Source: JBEKYD01 sp049509915
GTDB taxonomy: Bacteria > Acidobacteriota > Terriglobia > Bryobacterales > Bryobacteraceae
Direction: 5' to 3'
DNA length: 31,123 bases
NCBI GenBank assembly: GCA_049509915.1
Contig: JBEKZL010000051.1
Coordinates: 1-31,123, forward strand
The position numbers and the translations under genes are program-made. Below are positions 24,401-31,123 of the stretch, piece after piece. Under the pieces are notes generated by a model, which did not search any database, was not told the origin of the DNA, and was given only the letters and a program-made list of their open reading frames with translations. How positions within the stretch are numbered: the first letter of the stretch is position 1; the number at the start of each line of letters is the position of its first letter.

Positions 24401-25750
24401 TTCACCCGGCTCGTTCCGCAACCGCTCCATCCCCTGTAGGGAAGACTCCAGGTCGTCGGGGTGGGTGAGCTCCACCCAGGTGGTGGCCAACAGTCCCTGT
24501 TCGGTATATCCGAGCATCCGGCAAAACGCCGCATTCACCTGGATGAAGCGCCCGTCCAGTCCGGATACGCACATCCCGATCGGCGATTGCTCGAAGACTT
24601 CACGGAACAGCTCTTCGCTTTTCTGAAGCTTCCGTTCGGTGCTCAGGCGCTTGCCGATATCGTGGATGATGGCGGACAAGCCCACGACTTCTCCTGCCGG
24701 ATTCCGGATCGGCGAGACGGAGAGCGAAACATCGATGCGGGCGCCGTCCTTTCTTTGGCGGACGGTTTCGAAAGGTTTGATCCTGCACCCCTTACGGATG
24801 GTCTCGAGGGATTGGCGCACGTCGCCGGCGAGGTCCGGCGGGGCCAGGATGGCGACGTCCTTTCCGATGATTTCCTCGTTCGAGTAACCGAACAGGGTTT
24901 CGGCGGCGCGGTTCCAAGTGACAATGGACCCATCAAGCCCTACCGCGATAATCGCATTGTCGGAAGATTCCACAATTGAGGCTAACAACGCTTGAGCTTG
25001 CTCGGCCTCGCGGCGCGTCGAGATGTCGCGCATAATCGTGGAAACGGCGGCCACCTCGCCGGCGGCGTTCCTGATGGGGCACACGGTGACCGACACGGGA
25101 AAACTCCGTCCGTCGCGGTGCAGGCACAAACCCTCGTATTGCGGAACGGCGACGCCTTGTAATACGCGCTCGCTAAGTTGCGCCAGCAGGTGCTGCCGTT
25201 CGGCTGGCACCAGCACGGAGGCGTGCTTTCCGACCGCCTCGCCGGCGGAGTAGCCGAAGAGCGCTTCCGCGCCGCGATTCCAGGTGAGGATTATCCCTGC
25301 GGTGGTAAAGGCGACGATGGCATCCTCGGAACTTTCCACAATCGCGGCCAGAAACCGCCGGGCATCCCCGGCCGCCCGCGCCTCGGTCACGTCGTGCTTG
25401 GTGGCGATGAAGCTGACAATCGCGCCGCTGGCATCACGCACTGGAGTGATCCGCATCTCCTCGTCGTAGAAAGTCCCATCCTTGCGCCGGTTGACGAGTT
25501 CACCGTGCCAGATTCGGCCGGCCAGAACGGTATTCCACAGATCCTGGTAGGAGCCCGCCGGTTCGCGTCCCGATTTGAGGATGCGCGGGTTCTGCCCCGC
25601 CACTTCCTCGGCGGTGTATCCGGTCATCTCGGTGAAGGCGGGATTGACGTACTGGATTTTTCCGGCGATATCGGTGATGACGACGCCATCACTGGCCTGC
25701 TCAATGGCCGCAAGCAAGCCTTCCCGCCCGACCTGATTACTTTCCGGCAC
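21446..25750 (-). CDS. Hybrid sensor histidine kinase with eight PAS domains
   Basis: A 1,434-residue cytoplasmic hybrid kinase. Eight PAS/PAC units of about 125 residues fill 8-1015, most ending in DITERK-type PAC motifs and linked by EALRESEERFR-like helices. A HisKA domain (1021-1090) has His1038 in MSHEIRTPMNG. The HATPase (about 1125-1255) has its N box NLCANAVKFTE, DTGIGI and GGTGLGLAI. A receiver (1282-1400) has Asp1332 in VLMDCQMPVMDG. No transmembrane segment is seen, so signals are internal or reach it through ligands bound in PAS pockets, which are not identifiable here. The frame is open upstream to 26314, but I start at the GTG at 25750 with GAGGTG six bases ahead; the rest would run inside pyc. 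PAS5 and PAS6 are close copies. Confidence 0.93.
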   Translation of the reverse strand: MPESNQVGREGLLAAIEQASDGVVITDIAGKIQYVNPAFTEMTGYTAEEVAGQNPRILKSGREPAGSYQDLWNTVLAGRIWHGELVNRRKDGTFYDEEMRITPVRDASGAIVSFIATKHDVTEARAAGDARRFLAAIVESSEDAIVAFTTAGIILTWNRGAEALFGYSAGEAVGKHASVLVPAERQHLLAQLSERVLQGVAVPQYEGLCLHRDGRSFPVSVTVCPIRNAAGEVAAVSTIMRDISTRREAEQAQALLASIVESSDNAIIAVGLDGSIVTWNRAAETLFGYSNEEIIGKDVAILAPPDLAGDVRQSLETIRKGCRIKPFETVRQRKDGARIDVSLSVSPIRNPAGEVVGLSAIIHDIGKRLSTERKLQKSEELFREVFEQSPIGMCVSGLDGRFIQVNAAFCRMLGYTEQGLLATTWVELTHPDDLESSLQGMERLRNEPGEFMESEKRYIHRGGKVVWARRRMALIRDDGGNPQYFLVHAEDITERKRTEEALRESEERFRIMADSCPLGIWVTDAQGVTRFINRAYREFCGITSERVERDEGLLRLRPADAAKYAGVLQRAVRDRAPFKAEVRFLRADGEWRWVELYATPRLSTGGEYLGHVGTSKDITERKHAEDALRESEARFRNMADGCPAVMWVTDAEGQSQFINRAYRRLCGTGYEELEGSKWQLLFHPDDAREYVGAFQHAVREHTPFQAEARVRCADGEWGWFASYAEPRFSPGGEFLGHVGLSFDITERKQAEQERQFRHSLIRAINEVSPDGILVVNAEGIVVSHNQRFMEVWRIPPTDLPGNQAIGGPDQPLLSACTARVKDPEGFVKRARALYGDPDANDHCEIELEDGRTLERYSTSIRLEGSRYLGRVWFFRDITERKQAEQALRTSEEKFRQLAENVREVFWMASPVTDEMLYVSPAYEQVWGKTCNSLYRSPKSWLEAIHPDDLQRARALSARQIQGEPVEKEYRIRTPDGREKWIRDRAFPVRGQDGRVIRVVGIAEDITEQKRYEEELIQAREDAEAANRAKSCFLANMSHEIRTPMNGVIGMLQLLEGTDLTPQQQRFASVAQTSGRALMTLIDDILDLSKIEARKVVLEKLSFELRDTIEESVQPIEAEAKAKGLSIRTRVAADIPLLVEGDPHRLRQILSNLCANAVKFTERGGIVVDASLASGANGKATVRFTVTDTGIGIRPDKAAGLFAPFTQADASTTRRYGGTGLGLAISKQLAEMMGGTIGVDSREGRGSAFWFTAVFDLASPAPPQPADPGREGHSGMAPKGRAARILVAEDNATNREVALAQLQKLGHQASAVANGAEAVEAVERGGFDLVLMDCQMPVMDGFEAARRIRGSTRADIAGIPVVAITAAAMRDDRDRCLREMNDYISKPVELEQLAGALAKWLPATGDGPPTPPRRGGVPADRAGWIETDRKRTNDD

Positions 25751-25854
25751 GCGCTTCACCTCGGAGGAATTAAGCTCTCGTCTTTGCTTATCGCACCGGT
25801 TCGGGGTTTCTTGAGGGCGGACGGAAAATGACGGCCGGGGAACCCTGTCCCACT

Positions 25855-28800
25855 TTATTCCAGCACCAGCAGAAGGTCTTTGGCTTCTACGCGTTGGCCT
25901 GGGTGGGTCACGAGTTGCCTGACGGTGCCAGGTACGGGAGAGTAAATGGTGCTCTGCATCTTCATGGCTTCCATCACCAGCAGGCGGTCGCCCTTTTGGA
26001 TGCGCTGACCGAACTCCACGGCCACGGTGGAAACCACGCCGGGGATGGGCGCGCCGATCTGGCCTGGTACGGACGGGTCGGCCTGGGTCCGCGGCTTTTC
26101 CTTGACCTCCAGGCTGGCGTCGCGGACGGCGGCCTCCCGCGGTTGGCCGTTGAGCTCGAAAAACACGGTGCGGGTGCCGTCTGGATGCGGCTCCCCGACG
26201 GTCAGAAATTTGACGGCCAGGGATTTGCCCGGCTCGAGCTCGACGGTGATATCGGTGCCGGGCTCCATCCCGAAATAGAATTCCGGGGTGGGCAACACAT
26301 CCACGTCGCCCCACGCCTGGCGATTGCGGGCGAACTTGACGAACACGTCAGGGTACATCAGGTAGCTCAAGATTTCGTCATGGGCCGGACGGCGGGCGAT
26401 CTTGCGCTCCAGGACGGCGCCGGTTTCGCCGAAATCGACTTTCGGGAGGCTCGCGCCCGGTCGGCCGCGCCGCGGTTTGACGCCGCGCAAAATAGTGGTC
26501 TGGAGTTTCTTGGGCCAACCGCCGGGCGGCTCGCCGAGCGCGCCCATGAACATCTCGACAACCGAGGTGGGCAGGGTGAGAGTGTGGTCGGGACCCAGGC
26601 GCGCGAATTGTTCCATGGTCATGCCGTGGTTCACCAGGAAGATGGCCATGTCGCCGACGACTTTGCTGGACGGAGTGACTTTCACGATATCGCCGAAAGC
26701 CTGGTTGACGGCGGCGTAGGCGCGCGCAATTTCGCCCCAGCGCGCGCCCAGTCCCATGGATTCGGCCTGCTGATTGAGATTGGTGTACTGGCCGCCGGGC
26801 ATTTCGTGCAGGTAGACTTCGGCGGTGCCGCTTTTGGGGCCGGTATCGAAGGGCGCGTAATACTCGCGCACGATTTCCCAGTAGTCGGAGCACCGGTTCA
26901 GCGCATCCAAATCGAGACCGGTGTCGCGCCGGGTGCGGTCGAGCGCGGCCACGATCGAATTCAGGTTGGGCTGGCTGGTCTGCCCGCTCATGGAGGCGAT
27001 GGCGGCGTCGGCAATATCCACGCCGGCTTCGGAGGCTTTCAAAACCGAGGCGGCATTCACGCCGCTGGTATCGTGGGTGTGAAAGTGAATGGGGATGCCG
27101 ATTTCCCGCCGGAGCGTCTTCACCAGCTTTTCGGCCGCGTAGGGACGGCACAGGCCCGCCATGTCCTTGATGGCCAACATGTGCGCGCCCATGCGCTCCA
27201 GTTCCTTGGCCATGCGGACGTAATAAGCCAGCGAATATTTGTCGCGCCGGGGGTCGAGGATGTCGCCGGTGTAGCAGATGGCGGCCTCGCAAACCGAGCG
27301 GGTCTTGCGCACTGCCTCCATCGAGGCCGTCATGTTCGGCAGCCAGTTGAGGGAATCGAAAATGCGAAAGATGTCGATGCCCTGGGCGGCGGCCTCGTAA
27401 ATAAATTCGGCCACCACGTTATCGGGGTAAGCGGTATAGCCGACGGCGTTGGAGGCGCGCAGCAGCATCTGGAAACAGATATTGGGGATGGCGTCGCGCA
27501 GGCGGCGGAGGCGGGCGAACGGGTCTTCGTGGAGGAATCGCATGGCCACGTCGAAGGTGGCGCCGCCCCACATCTCCAGGCTGAAAAGCTGGGGCAGGCG
27601 GTGGGCCACGAAGTTGGCGATGGCCACCATGTCGTGGGTGCGGACGCGGGTGGCGAGGAGGGATTGATGAGCGTCGCGGAAGGTGGTGTCGGTGACCAGT
27701 AGTTTCTTCTGCGAGCGCACCCACTCGGCCAGACCCTCCGGCCCGCGTTCGCGCAGCAGTTGGCGGGTGCCCGCGGGTGGGACTCCGGGGATGTGGAGGG
27801 GCGGCTCGGCGGGAGCGAGTCTGGTCGGACGCGGCTTGCCGGTAACCGCGGGATTGCCGTTGACGATTACCTCGGCCAGATAAGTGAGCAGGCGCGTGGC
27901 GCGGTCGCGGCGGGGTTGAAACTGAAACAGCGCGGGCGTCTCTTCGAGCCATCCCGTGGTGGCTTTGCCGGCCTGAAAATCGGGATGGTTGACCACGTTT
28001 TCGAGGAACGGAATATTGGTCTTGACGCCGCGAACGCGAAACTCGCGCAGGCTACGATCCATGCGCTGGCAGGCCTGGGCGAAGTCGCGGCCCCAGGCGG
28101 TGGTTTTCACCAGCAGCGAATCGTAGTAAGGGGTGATGACGGCGCCGCCGTAGGCCGAACCGCCGTCCAGGCGAATCCCGAAACCAGCGGGAGAACGGTA
28201 GGTGGAGAGCTTGCCGTAGTCCGGAGTGAAATGGTTGGCCGGGTCTTCGGTGGTGATGCGGCACTGCAGAGCGTAGCCGTAGAGCGGCACGGCGGCCTGG
28301 GCTGGCAGGTTCATTTCGGGCCCATGGAGGGTCAGCCCCTGCGCCACCTGGATCTGGCTGCGCACCAGGTCGATGCCGGTCACCATCTCGGTTACGGTAT
28401 GTTCCACCTGGATGCGCGGGTTGACTTCGATAAAATACCAATCGAGCGAATCGGCATCCACCAGAAACTCGACCGTGCCGGCGTTGACGTATCCGGCGGC
28501 GCGGGCGAGGGTGACCGCGGCTTCGGCCAGGGCGGCGCGAATGCCTGGATCCAGCGACACTGCGGGCGCCACCTCCACCACTTTCTGATGCCGCCGCTGC
28601 ACCGAGCAATCGCGCTCATAAAGGTGCAGGATGTTGCCGTCCCGGTCGCCCAGAATCTGCACTTCGATGTGCCGGGCGCGGCGCACGTAGCGTTCGATAA
28701 AAACCGCATCGTTGCCGAAGGCGGCGGCCGCTTCGCGCCGGGCCTCTTCCAGGCGGGCGGCGAAATCCGCCTCCCGTTCCACCACCCGCATGCCGCGGCC

Positions 28801-29292
28801 GCCGCCGCCGAAGGCCGCTTTGACGATCAGTGGGAAACCGATCCTGGCGGCAGCGCTTTCCCCCTGGCGGGCGCTTCGGATGGGATCTTCGGTGCCCGGA
28901 ACCACCGGAATACCAGCGCGTTCGGCCAGACGGCGGGCGGCGCGCTTGTCGCCGAGCAACTCCAATAGCTCAGCCGAAGGGCCGATGAAAGTGATGCCGG
29001 CACGCTCGCAGGCGCGCGGCAAGGCGGCGTTTTCGGAGAGAAAACCGTAGCCCGGATGGATGGCGTCGACTTCTTTTTCGCGGGCCAGGGCGACGATGCC
29101 GTCGACGTCCAGGTAAGCCTCCACCGGACCTTTGCCGTGGCCGATCGGGTACGCTTCGTCGGCTTTGAAACGATGCAGCGCGAGCCGGTCCTCCTCCGAG
29201 TAAACGGCCACCGTGCGCAAGCCTAATTCATTGGCGGCACGCAGAATGCGAATGGCAATTTCGCCGCGATTCAGAGCCAGAACTTTCTTCAT
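25855..29292 (-). CDS. pyc: Pyruvate carboxylase
   Basis: A 1,145-residue single-chain biotin enzyme that carboxylates pyruvate to oxaloacetate with ATP and bicarbonate, refilling the TCA cycle, in the cytoplasm. The biotin carboxylase half (1-450) has the ATP-grasp glycine loop KAAFGGGGRGMR, the ERDCSVQRRHQKVVE strand and FIEVNPRIQVEHTVTE. The carboxyltransferase domain (about 530-800) starts with LVTDTTFRDAHQSLLATR, and the carboxylated Lys lies in MLAIKDMAGL. The metal-binding HTHDTSG motif follows. The C-terminal biotinyl domain carries EAMKM with biotin-Lys1111. The length is normal. No good Shine-Dalgarno is seen at the ATG. The kinase gene follows 104 bases downstream on the same strand. 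Confidence 0.97.
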   Translation of the reverse strand: MKKVLALNRGEIAIRILRAANELGLRTVAVYSEEDRLALHRFKADEAYPIGHGKGPVEAYLDVDGIVALAREKEVDAIHPGYGFLSENAALPRACERAGITFIGPSAELLELLGDKRAARRLAERAGIPVVPGTEDPIRSARQGESAAARIGFPLIVKAAFGGGGRGMRVVEREADFAARLEEARREAAAAFGNDAVFIERYVRRARHIEVQILGDRDGNILHLYERDCSVQRRHQKVVEVAPAVSLDPGIRAALAEAAVTLARAAGYVNAGTVEFLVDADSLDWYFIEVNPRIQVEHTVTEMVTGIDLVRSQIQVAQGLTLHGPEMNLPAQAAVPLYGYALQCRITTEDPANHFTPDYGKLSTYRSPAGFGIRLDGGSAYGGAVITPYYDSLLVKTTAWGRDFAQACQRMDRSLREFRVRGVKTNIPFLENVVNHPDFQAGKATTGWLEETPALFQFQPRRDRATRLLTYLAEVIVNGNPAVTGKPRPTRLAPAEPPLHIPGVPPAGTRQLLRERGPEGLAEWVRSQKKLLVTDTTFRDAHQSLLATRVRTHDMVAIANFVAHRLPQLFSLEMWGGATFDVAMRFLHEDPFARLRRLRDAIPNICFQMLLRASNAVGYTAYPDNVVAEFIYEAAAQGIDIFRIFDSLNWLPNMTASMEAVRKTRSVCEAAICYTGDILDPRRDKYSLAYYVRMAKELERMGAHMLAIKDMAGLCRPYAAEKLVKTLRREIGIPIHFHTHDTSGVNAASVLKASEAGVDIADAAIASMSGQTSQPNLNSIVAALDRTRRDTGLDLDALNRCSDYWEIVREYYAPFDTGPKSGTAEVYLHEMPGGQYTNLNQQAESMGLGARWGEIARAYAAVNQAFGDIVKVTPSSKVVGDMAIFLVNHGMTMEQFARLGPDHTLTLPTSVVEMFMGALGEPPGGWPKKLQTTILRGVKPRRGRPGASLPKVDFGETGAVLERKIARRPAHDEILSYLMYPDVFVKFARNRQAWGDVDVLPTPEFYFGMEPGTDITVELEPGKSLAVKFLTVGEPHPDGTRTVFFELNGQPREAAVRDASLEVKEKPRTQADPSVPGQIGAPIPGVVSTVAVEFGQRIQKGDRLLVMEAMKMQSTIYSPVPGTVRQLVTHPGQRVEAKDLLLVLE

Positions 29293-29349
29293 GCTGGGAT
29301 ACGCCGGCTGAGTGCCGATGCTTCTATTGAGGATAGCAGACGGGAAAGG

Positions 29350-29390
29350 GGGCGCCGGGCTGCATTGCGCGGTTAACGCCCCCGGCGCCC
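29350..29390 (-). terminator. Hairpin after the rhamnose mutarotase remnant
   Basis: GGGCGCCGGG (29350-29359) and CCCGGCGCCC (29381-29390) form a perfect 10-bp stem around a 21-base loop. The stem abuts the stop codon at 29391. On the minus strand it is followed by CCTTTCCC, a weak T-tract. It probably ends transcripts of the mutarotase remnant before pyc, though the T-run is short. Confidence 0.55.
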
Positions 29391-29624
29391 TCAGTCGTTG
29401 TGATAGACCTCTTCCATTTGGACCCAGGTCTTCTGCCCGCCCAGCGGGACCTGCATGAGGTCTGTTACCGCCAGCCAGTCGATGTTGCGCTGATCCCGGG
29501 CTAACCGCGCCATATCGCCGTCATGGTCCCGGCCATCGTATTCGTAGTAGGCGAACAGATAAGACTTGCCATCGTCCAGCTTCTGCAGATAGATGGAAAA
29601 GTTCCTCATGTGATACTTCGACAG
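29391..29624 (-). pseudogene. rhaM: L-rhamnose mutarotase, 5'-truncated
   Basis: RhaM interconverts the anomers of L-rhamnose. Family members have about 104-115 residues. Here only about the last 72 remain, from an ATG at 29609: RNFSIYLQKLDDGKSYLFAYYEY, DMARLARD and WVQMEEVYHND match the C-terminal two thirds of the GxxNYSIYL-type variant. Homology-like codons continue a few residues upstream (LSKYH) and then stop exactly where a GGGTCCGGGAAAAC tandem repeat begins. The N-terminal strand and the first active-site residues are missing, so the product cannot be a normal enzyme. The C-terminal part is intact, so the loss may be recent. Confidence 0.8.
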
Positions 29625-29627
29625 GGA

Positions 29628-29719
29628 GGAAAAACGGGTCGGGAGAAAACGGGTCCGAGAAAACGGGTCGGGAAAACGGGTCCGGGAAAACGGGTCCGGG
29701 AAAACGGGGAAAACGGGTC
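29628..29719. repeat. Short tandem repeat, about 14 bp, six to seven copies
   Basis: Copies of GAAAACGGGTCCGG, varying between 9 and 15 bases, run head to tail. Some units have GGGTCGG and one is cut to GAAAACGGG. It directly replaces the missing 5' end of the rhamnose mutarotase gene. There is no coding role. Slippage or element insertion at this place is likely. Confidence 0.85.
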
Positions 29720-29733
29720 AGCCTGAACTAATA

Positions 29734-29755
29734 CCTTTTCGATCAGTCGAAAAGG
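29734..29755. repeat. REP-like palindrome 1
   Basis: CCTTTTCGA and TCGAAAAGG form a perfect 9-bp stem around TCAG, followed by GGGACGGAGCC. It shares the AAAAGG/CCTTTT outer arms with a second palindrome 78 bases on. The type resembles repeats mobilised by REP-associated tyrosine transposases, but no transposase is in the window. Confidence 0.6.
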
Positions 29756-29832
29756 GGACGGAGCCGACTGGCACTGTCGCCGCCAATCTCCTCTCGTTCA
29801 ACGGATTAGCCGGCGGCGCTGCTGCGACTGCG

Positions 29833-29861
29833 AAAAGGAGGCAGATCCGTCTGCACCTTTT
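29833..29861. repeat. REP-like palindrome 2
   Basis: AAAAGG pairs with CCTTTT and GCAGA pairs with TCTGC around a TCCG loop, with one asymmetric internal bulge. It lies in a non-coding stretch where CGTTCAACGG also occurs twice. It probably belongs to the same repeat family as the palindrome at 29734-29755. Confidence 0.55.
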
Positions 29862-29880
29862 TCCCGTTCAACGGCTGTGA

Positions 29881-30308
29881 CTGTCCAGCGCCAGCCAGCT
29901 CACCCAGGTCTCAATGCCGCGCAGCTCCATTACCCAGACCCGCACCTTTACCTGGTCCGGCTCCGACATGGCCTCCGCCACCAACCCGGAAAACGGCATG
30001 GTCAGCTACACCTACGACGGCAATCACCACATCACCCAGCGCACCGACGCCAAGGGGAAGAAAACCAAGTACACCTACGATGCGTACGAGCGACTCACCC
30101 AGACGCAGCACGTGCTGGCCAACGGCACCGCCGACCCGATTCAGCAGGTGAACTACTACTACGACAGCAACCCCTATTACCCGTCGTTTTCCACCAACGC
30201 CGTCGGGCGCCTGGCCGCCGTCACGTTCCAGAACGAGGCCCGCTCGGGGAGCGGCTACACCGGCGCCAACGAGGGTTTCATCTACAATTACGGTTACAAT
30301 ACCATCTG
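29881..30308 (+). pseudogene. RHS/YD-repeat protein fragment
   Basis: About 140 codons of RHS repeat sequence without beginning or end. Features are QLTQVSMPRSS, TRTFTWSGSDMASATNPENG, VSYTYDGNHHITQRTDAKG, TKYTYDAYERLTQTQHV, VNYYYDS and FIYNYGYNT, all in one frame. It starts just after a stop codon, with no start codon or ribosome site that fits an intact protein. After NYGYNT the similarity ends and the same frame runs into recombinase-like sequence. RHS proteins are large secreted or surface polypeptides often carrying toxins. No toxin tip, signal peptide or immunity gene is present here. Confidence 0.75.
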
Positions 30309-30339
30309 CGAACGCTCGAACTCGCAAGGGAAACGAATT

Positions 30340-30585
30340 CAGATGTGTCAGGGACAATGGTTGGACGGTTTGAAACATGTTGGCGTACCGCACCTGACTT
30401 TCCAATAGCTACGTCGGACTTTTGCTACACTGATGCAGGGGAAGGGTACTCCAAAGGATGCCCAAACCCAACTTCGGCATAAGGACATCTTGACCACTTT
30501 GAACGTCCACACGCAACCGATTCCGCAAAGCGTTAAGCAGTCCGTCGAGGTGTTGGACTCCCGAACTTCTGAAGGTTTTGGATAA
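30340..30585 (+). pseudogene. Tyrosine recombinase (phage-type integrase) C-terminal relic
   Basis: In the frame of the RHS remnant, HVGVPHLTFQ is followed by a TAG stop (30406-30408). The family sequence then continues in the same frame: LRRTFATLMQGKGT, AQTQLRHKDILTTLNVHTQPIPQSVKQSVEVLD, ending at a TAA (30583-30585). LRR and QLRH match the Arg and His/Arg boxes of tyrosine recombinases. The catalytic Tyr expected in N-V-Y-T-Q is His here. The N-terminal half is absent. The gene is therefore dead on three counts. It ends 51 bases before a tRNA-Arg, the usual place for an integrase that targets a tRNA gene. Confidence 0.72.
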
Positions 30586-30636
30586 AATTAGACGGCAATC
30601 AGAAGTCCCTGTTCAATAAGTGCTTTGTTTTCATGT

Positions 30637-30713
30637 GCGCCCGTAGCTCAGCTGGATAGAGCGTTTGCCTCCGGAGCAAAAGGTCGGTGGTTCGAATCCA
30701 CTCGGGCGTACCA
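30637..30713 (+). tRNA. tRNA-Arg(CCG)
   Basis: A 77-base cloverleaf. The acceptor stem is GCGCCCG with CGGGCGT, the D arm is GCTC/GAGC, and the anticodon stem TTTGC/GCAAA has the loop CTCCGGA, so the anticodon is CCG and reads CGG arginine codons. The T loop is TTCGAAT on a GGTGG/CCACT stem. A discriminator A and an encoded CCA follow. All stems pair with only G-U exceptions at their ends. It is intact despite the recombinase relic just upstream. Confidence 0.96.
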
Positions 30714-31123
30714 TTCTAAGTCTTCTCCGCTCATGGGCTCACGGCTTTCTGTGGCTCCCCCTTCCGCGATGGCTTTTTCGGCGTTGTGCCCAGAATTGTG
30801 CCCACCTTGGACCTCGCGTGCCTTTTCCGGCTCTGAGCAGGAATCTGTAAGACCCCCCAGTTTTATTGGATTTTCGAGGTTTTAGGCCGTCGGGCGGATT
30901 AAGTTCCACAGCCCTGGAAGTGAGTGGTCGCCAGTGTTCACGGACCTTTCAGGCCGCTTCAGCATTGAGCGCCGCCGCCGATGGGAATTGCATGTTTCTG
31001 CCTATAGCGACGACCGCCGTAGTCCGACAGTTCGGGGTGCGCAAGCGAGGGGCCGCAACTCAGCGCGCCAACTCGAGCGGACGGTATGCCGGTCCTCACG
31101 GGGGCGCTCCGGAAAGACCAAAC
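30714..31123. other. Right-edge stretch after the tRNA, no supported gene
   Basis: I find no gene with support in these 410 bases. A near-perfect direct repeat, TTGTGCCCA at 30784-30792 and 30796-30804, would read on the minus strand as GT-x-LGT or WAQ-x-WAQ, a pattern I have seen at integrase C-termini. A minus frame ending near 30735 would carry it. It could be an integrase tail on the opposite strand, now reduced to noise. The last 200 bases show no structure. Confidence 0.3.

Noticed and set aside
25751..26314. N-terminal extension of the hybrid kinase frame
   Set aside because: The 188 extra residues are Arg/Pro/Gly-rich, lie within the pyc gene in another frame, and a GTG with a ribosome site marks a better start at 25750.
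25828..27702. Long plus-strand open frame (about 620 codons) opposite pyc
   Set aside because: It is the antisense shadow of a GC-rich gene; the protein is His/Gly/Asp-rich without family motifs, while the minus strand encodes a complete pyruvate carboxylase.
29628..29719. CRISPR-like array
   Set aside because: The units are about 14 bases, head to tail, with no unique spacers and no cas genes.
29881..30308. RHS toxin-immunity locus
   Set aside because: Only a short internal YD-repeat piece remains; no signal, core end motif, toxin tip or immunity gene is present.

Overview
The window looks like chromosomal DNA from an Acidobacteriota bacterium of the Solibacter/Bryobacter type (inference). 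It is visibly GC-rich. It carries a secreted protein with the Solibacter C-terminal-type domain (TIGR03437), a VWFA-related protein of the acidobacterial type (TIGR03436), and several lone paralogs of cell-envelope and sensory genes without large conserved operons. I found no phage, plasmid or CRISPR locus.

Layout. (1) 1-1505: a decayed universal stress protein gene with at least two frameshifts, preceded by what looks like the 5' end of a group II intron lying directly after an intrinsic terminator. (2) 1537-4950: a very large secreted Ig/TIG-type protein. (3) 5011-8837: GC hairpins and a direct repeat, a degenerate receiver protein, a class I glutamine amidotransferase, a small element bounded by inverted repeats, then a peptidoglycan pair (lytic transglycosylase and AMIN-amidase). 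(4) 8902-11850, plus strand: mobA overlapping an MlaF-type ABC ATPase, then galK. (5) 11865-15384, minus strand: a two-gene unit (helical protein and lipoprotein) of unknown function, a Tat-type exported PaiB-like protein and the VWFA protein. (6) 15466-20600, plus strand: an ICMT-like membrane methyltransferase, a GH28 pectin hydrolase and a secretin whose secretin domain is split by four Ig-like domains. (7) 20632-29292, minus strand: pyruvate carboxylase, an eight-PAS hybrid histidine kinase and an overlapping Hpt-receiver protein. (8) 29350-31123: a graveyard with a 5'-truncated rhamnose mutarotase, a 14-bp tandem repeat, REP-like palindromes, an RHS fragment, a tyrosine recombinase relic and an intact tRNA-Arg(CCG).

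How the genes fit together. GH28, galactokinase and the rhamnose mutarotase remnant fit growth on pectic or rhamnogalacturonan polysaccharide, although they do not form one operon. The amidase and transglycosylase remodel peptidoglycan, and the secretin forms an outer-membrane gate. The hybrid kinase plus the Hpt-receiver protein hold all four domains of a His-Asp-His-Asp phosphorelay but no DNA-binding output. Pyruvate carboxylase is central metabolism. The most unusual object is the Ig-split secretin. The most informative relics are the intron-after-terminator remnant and the recombinase remnant beside the tRNA.
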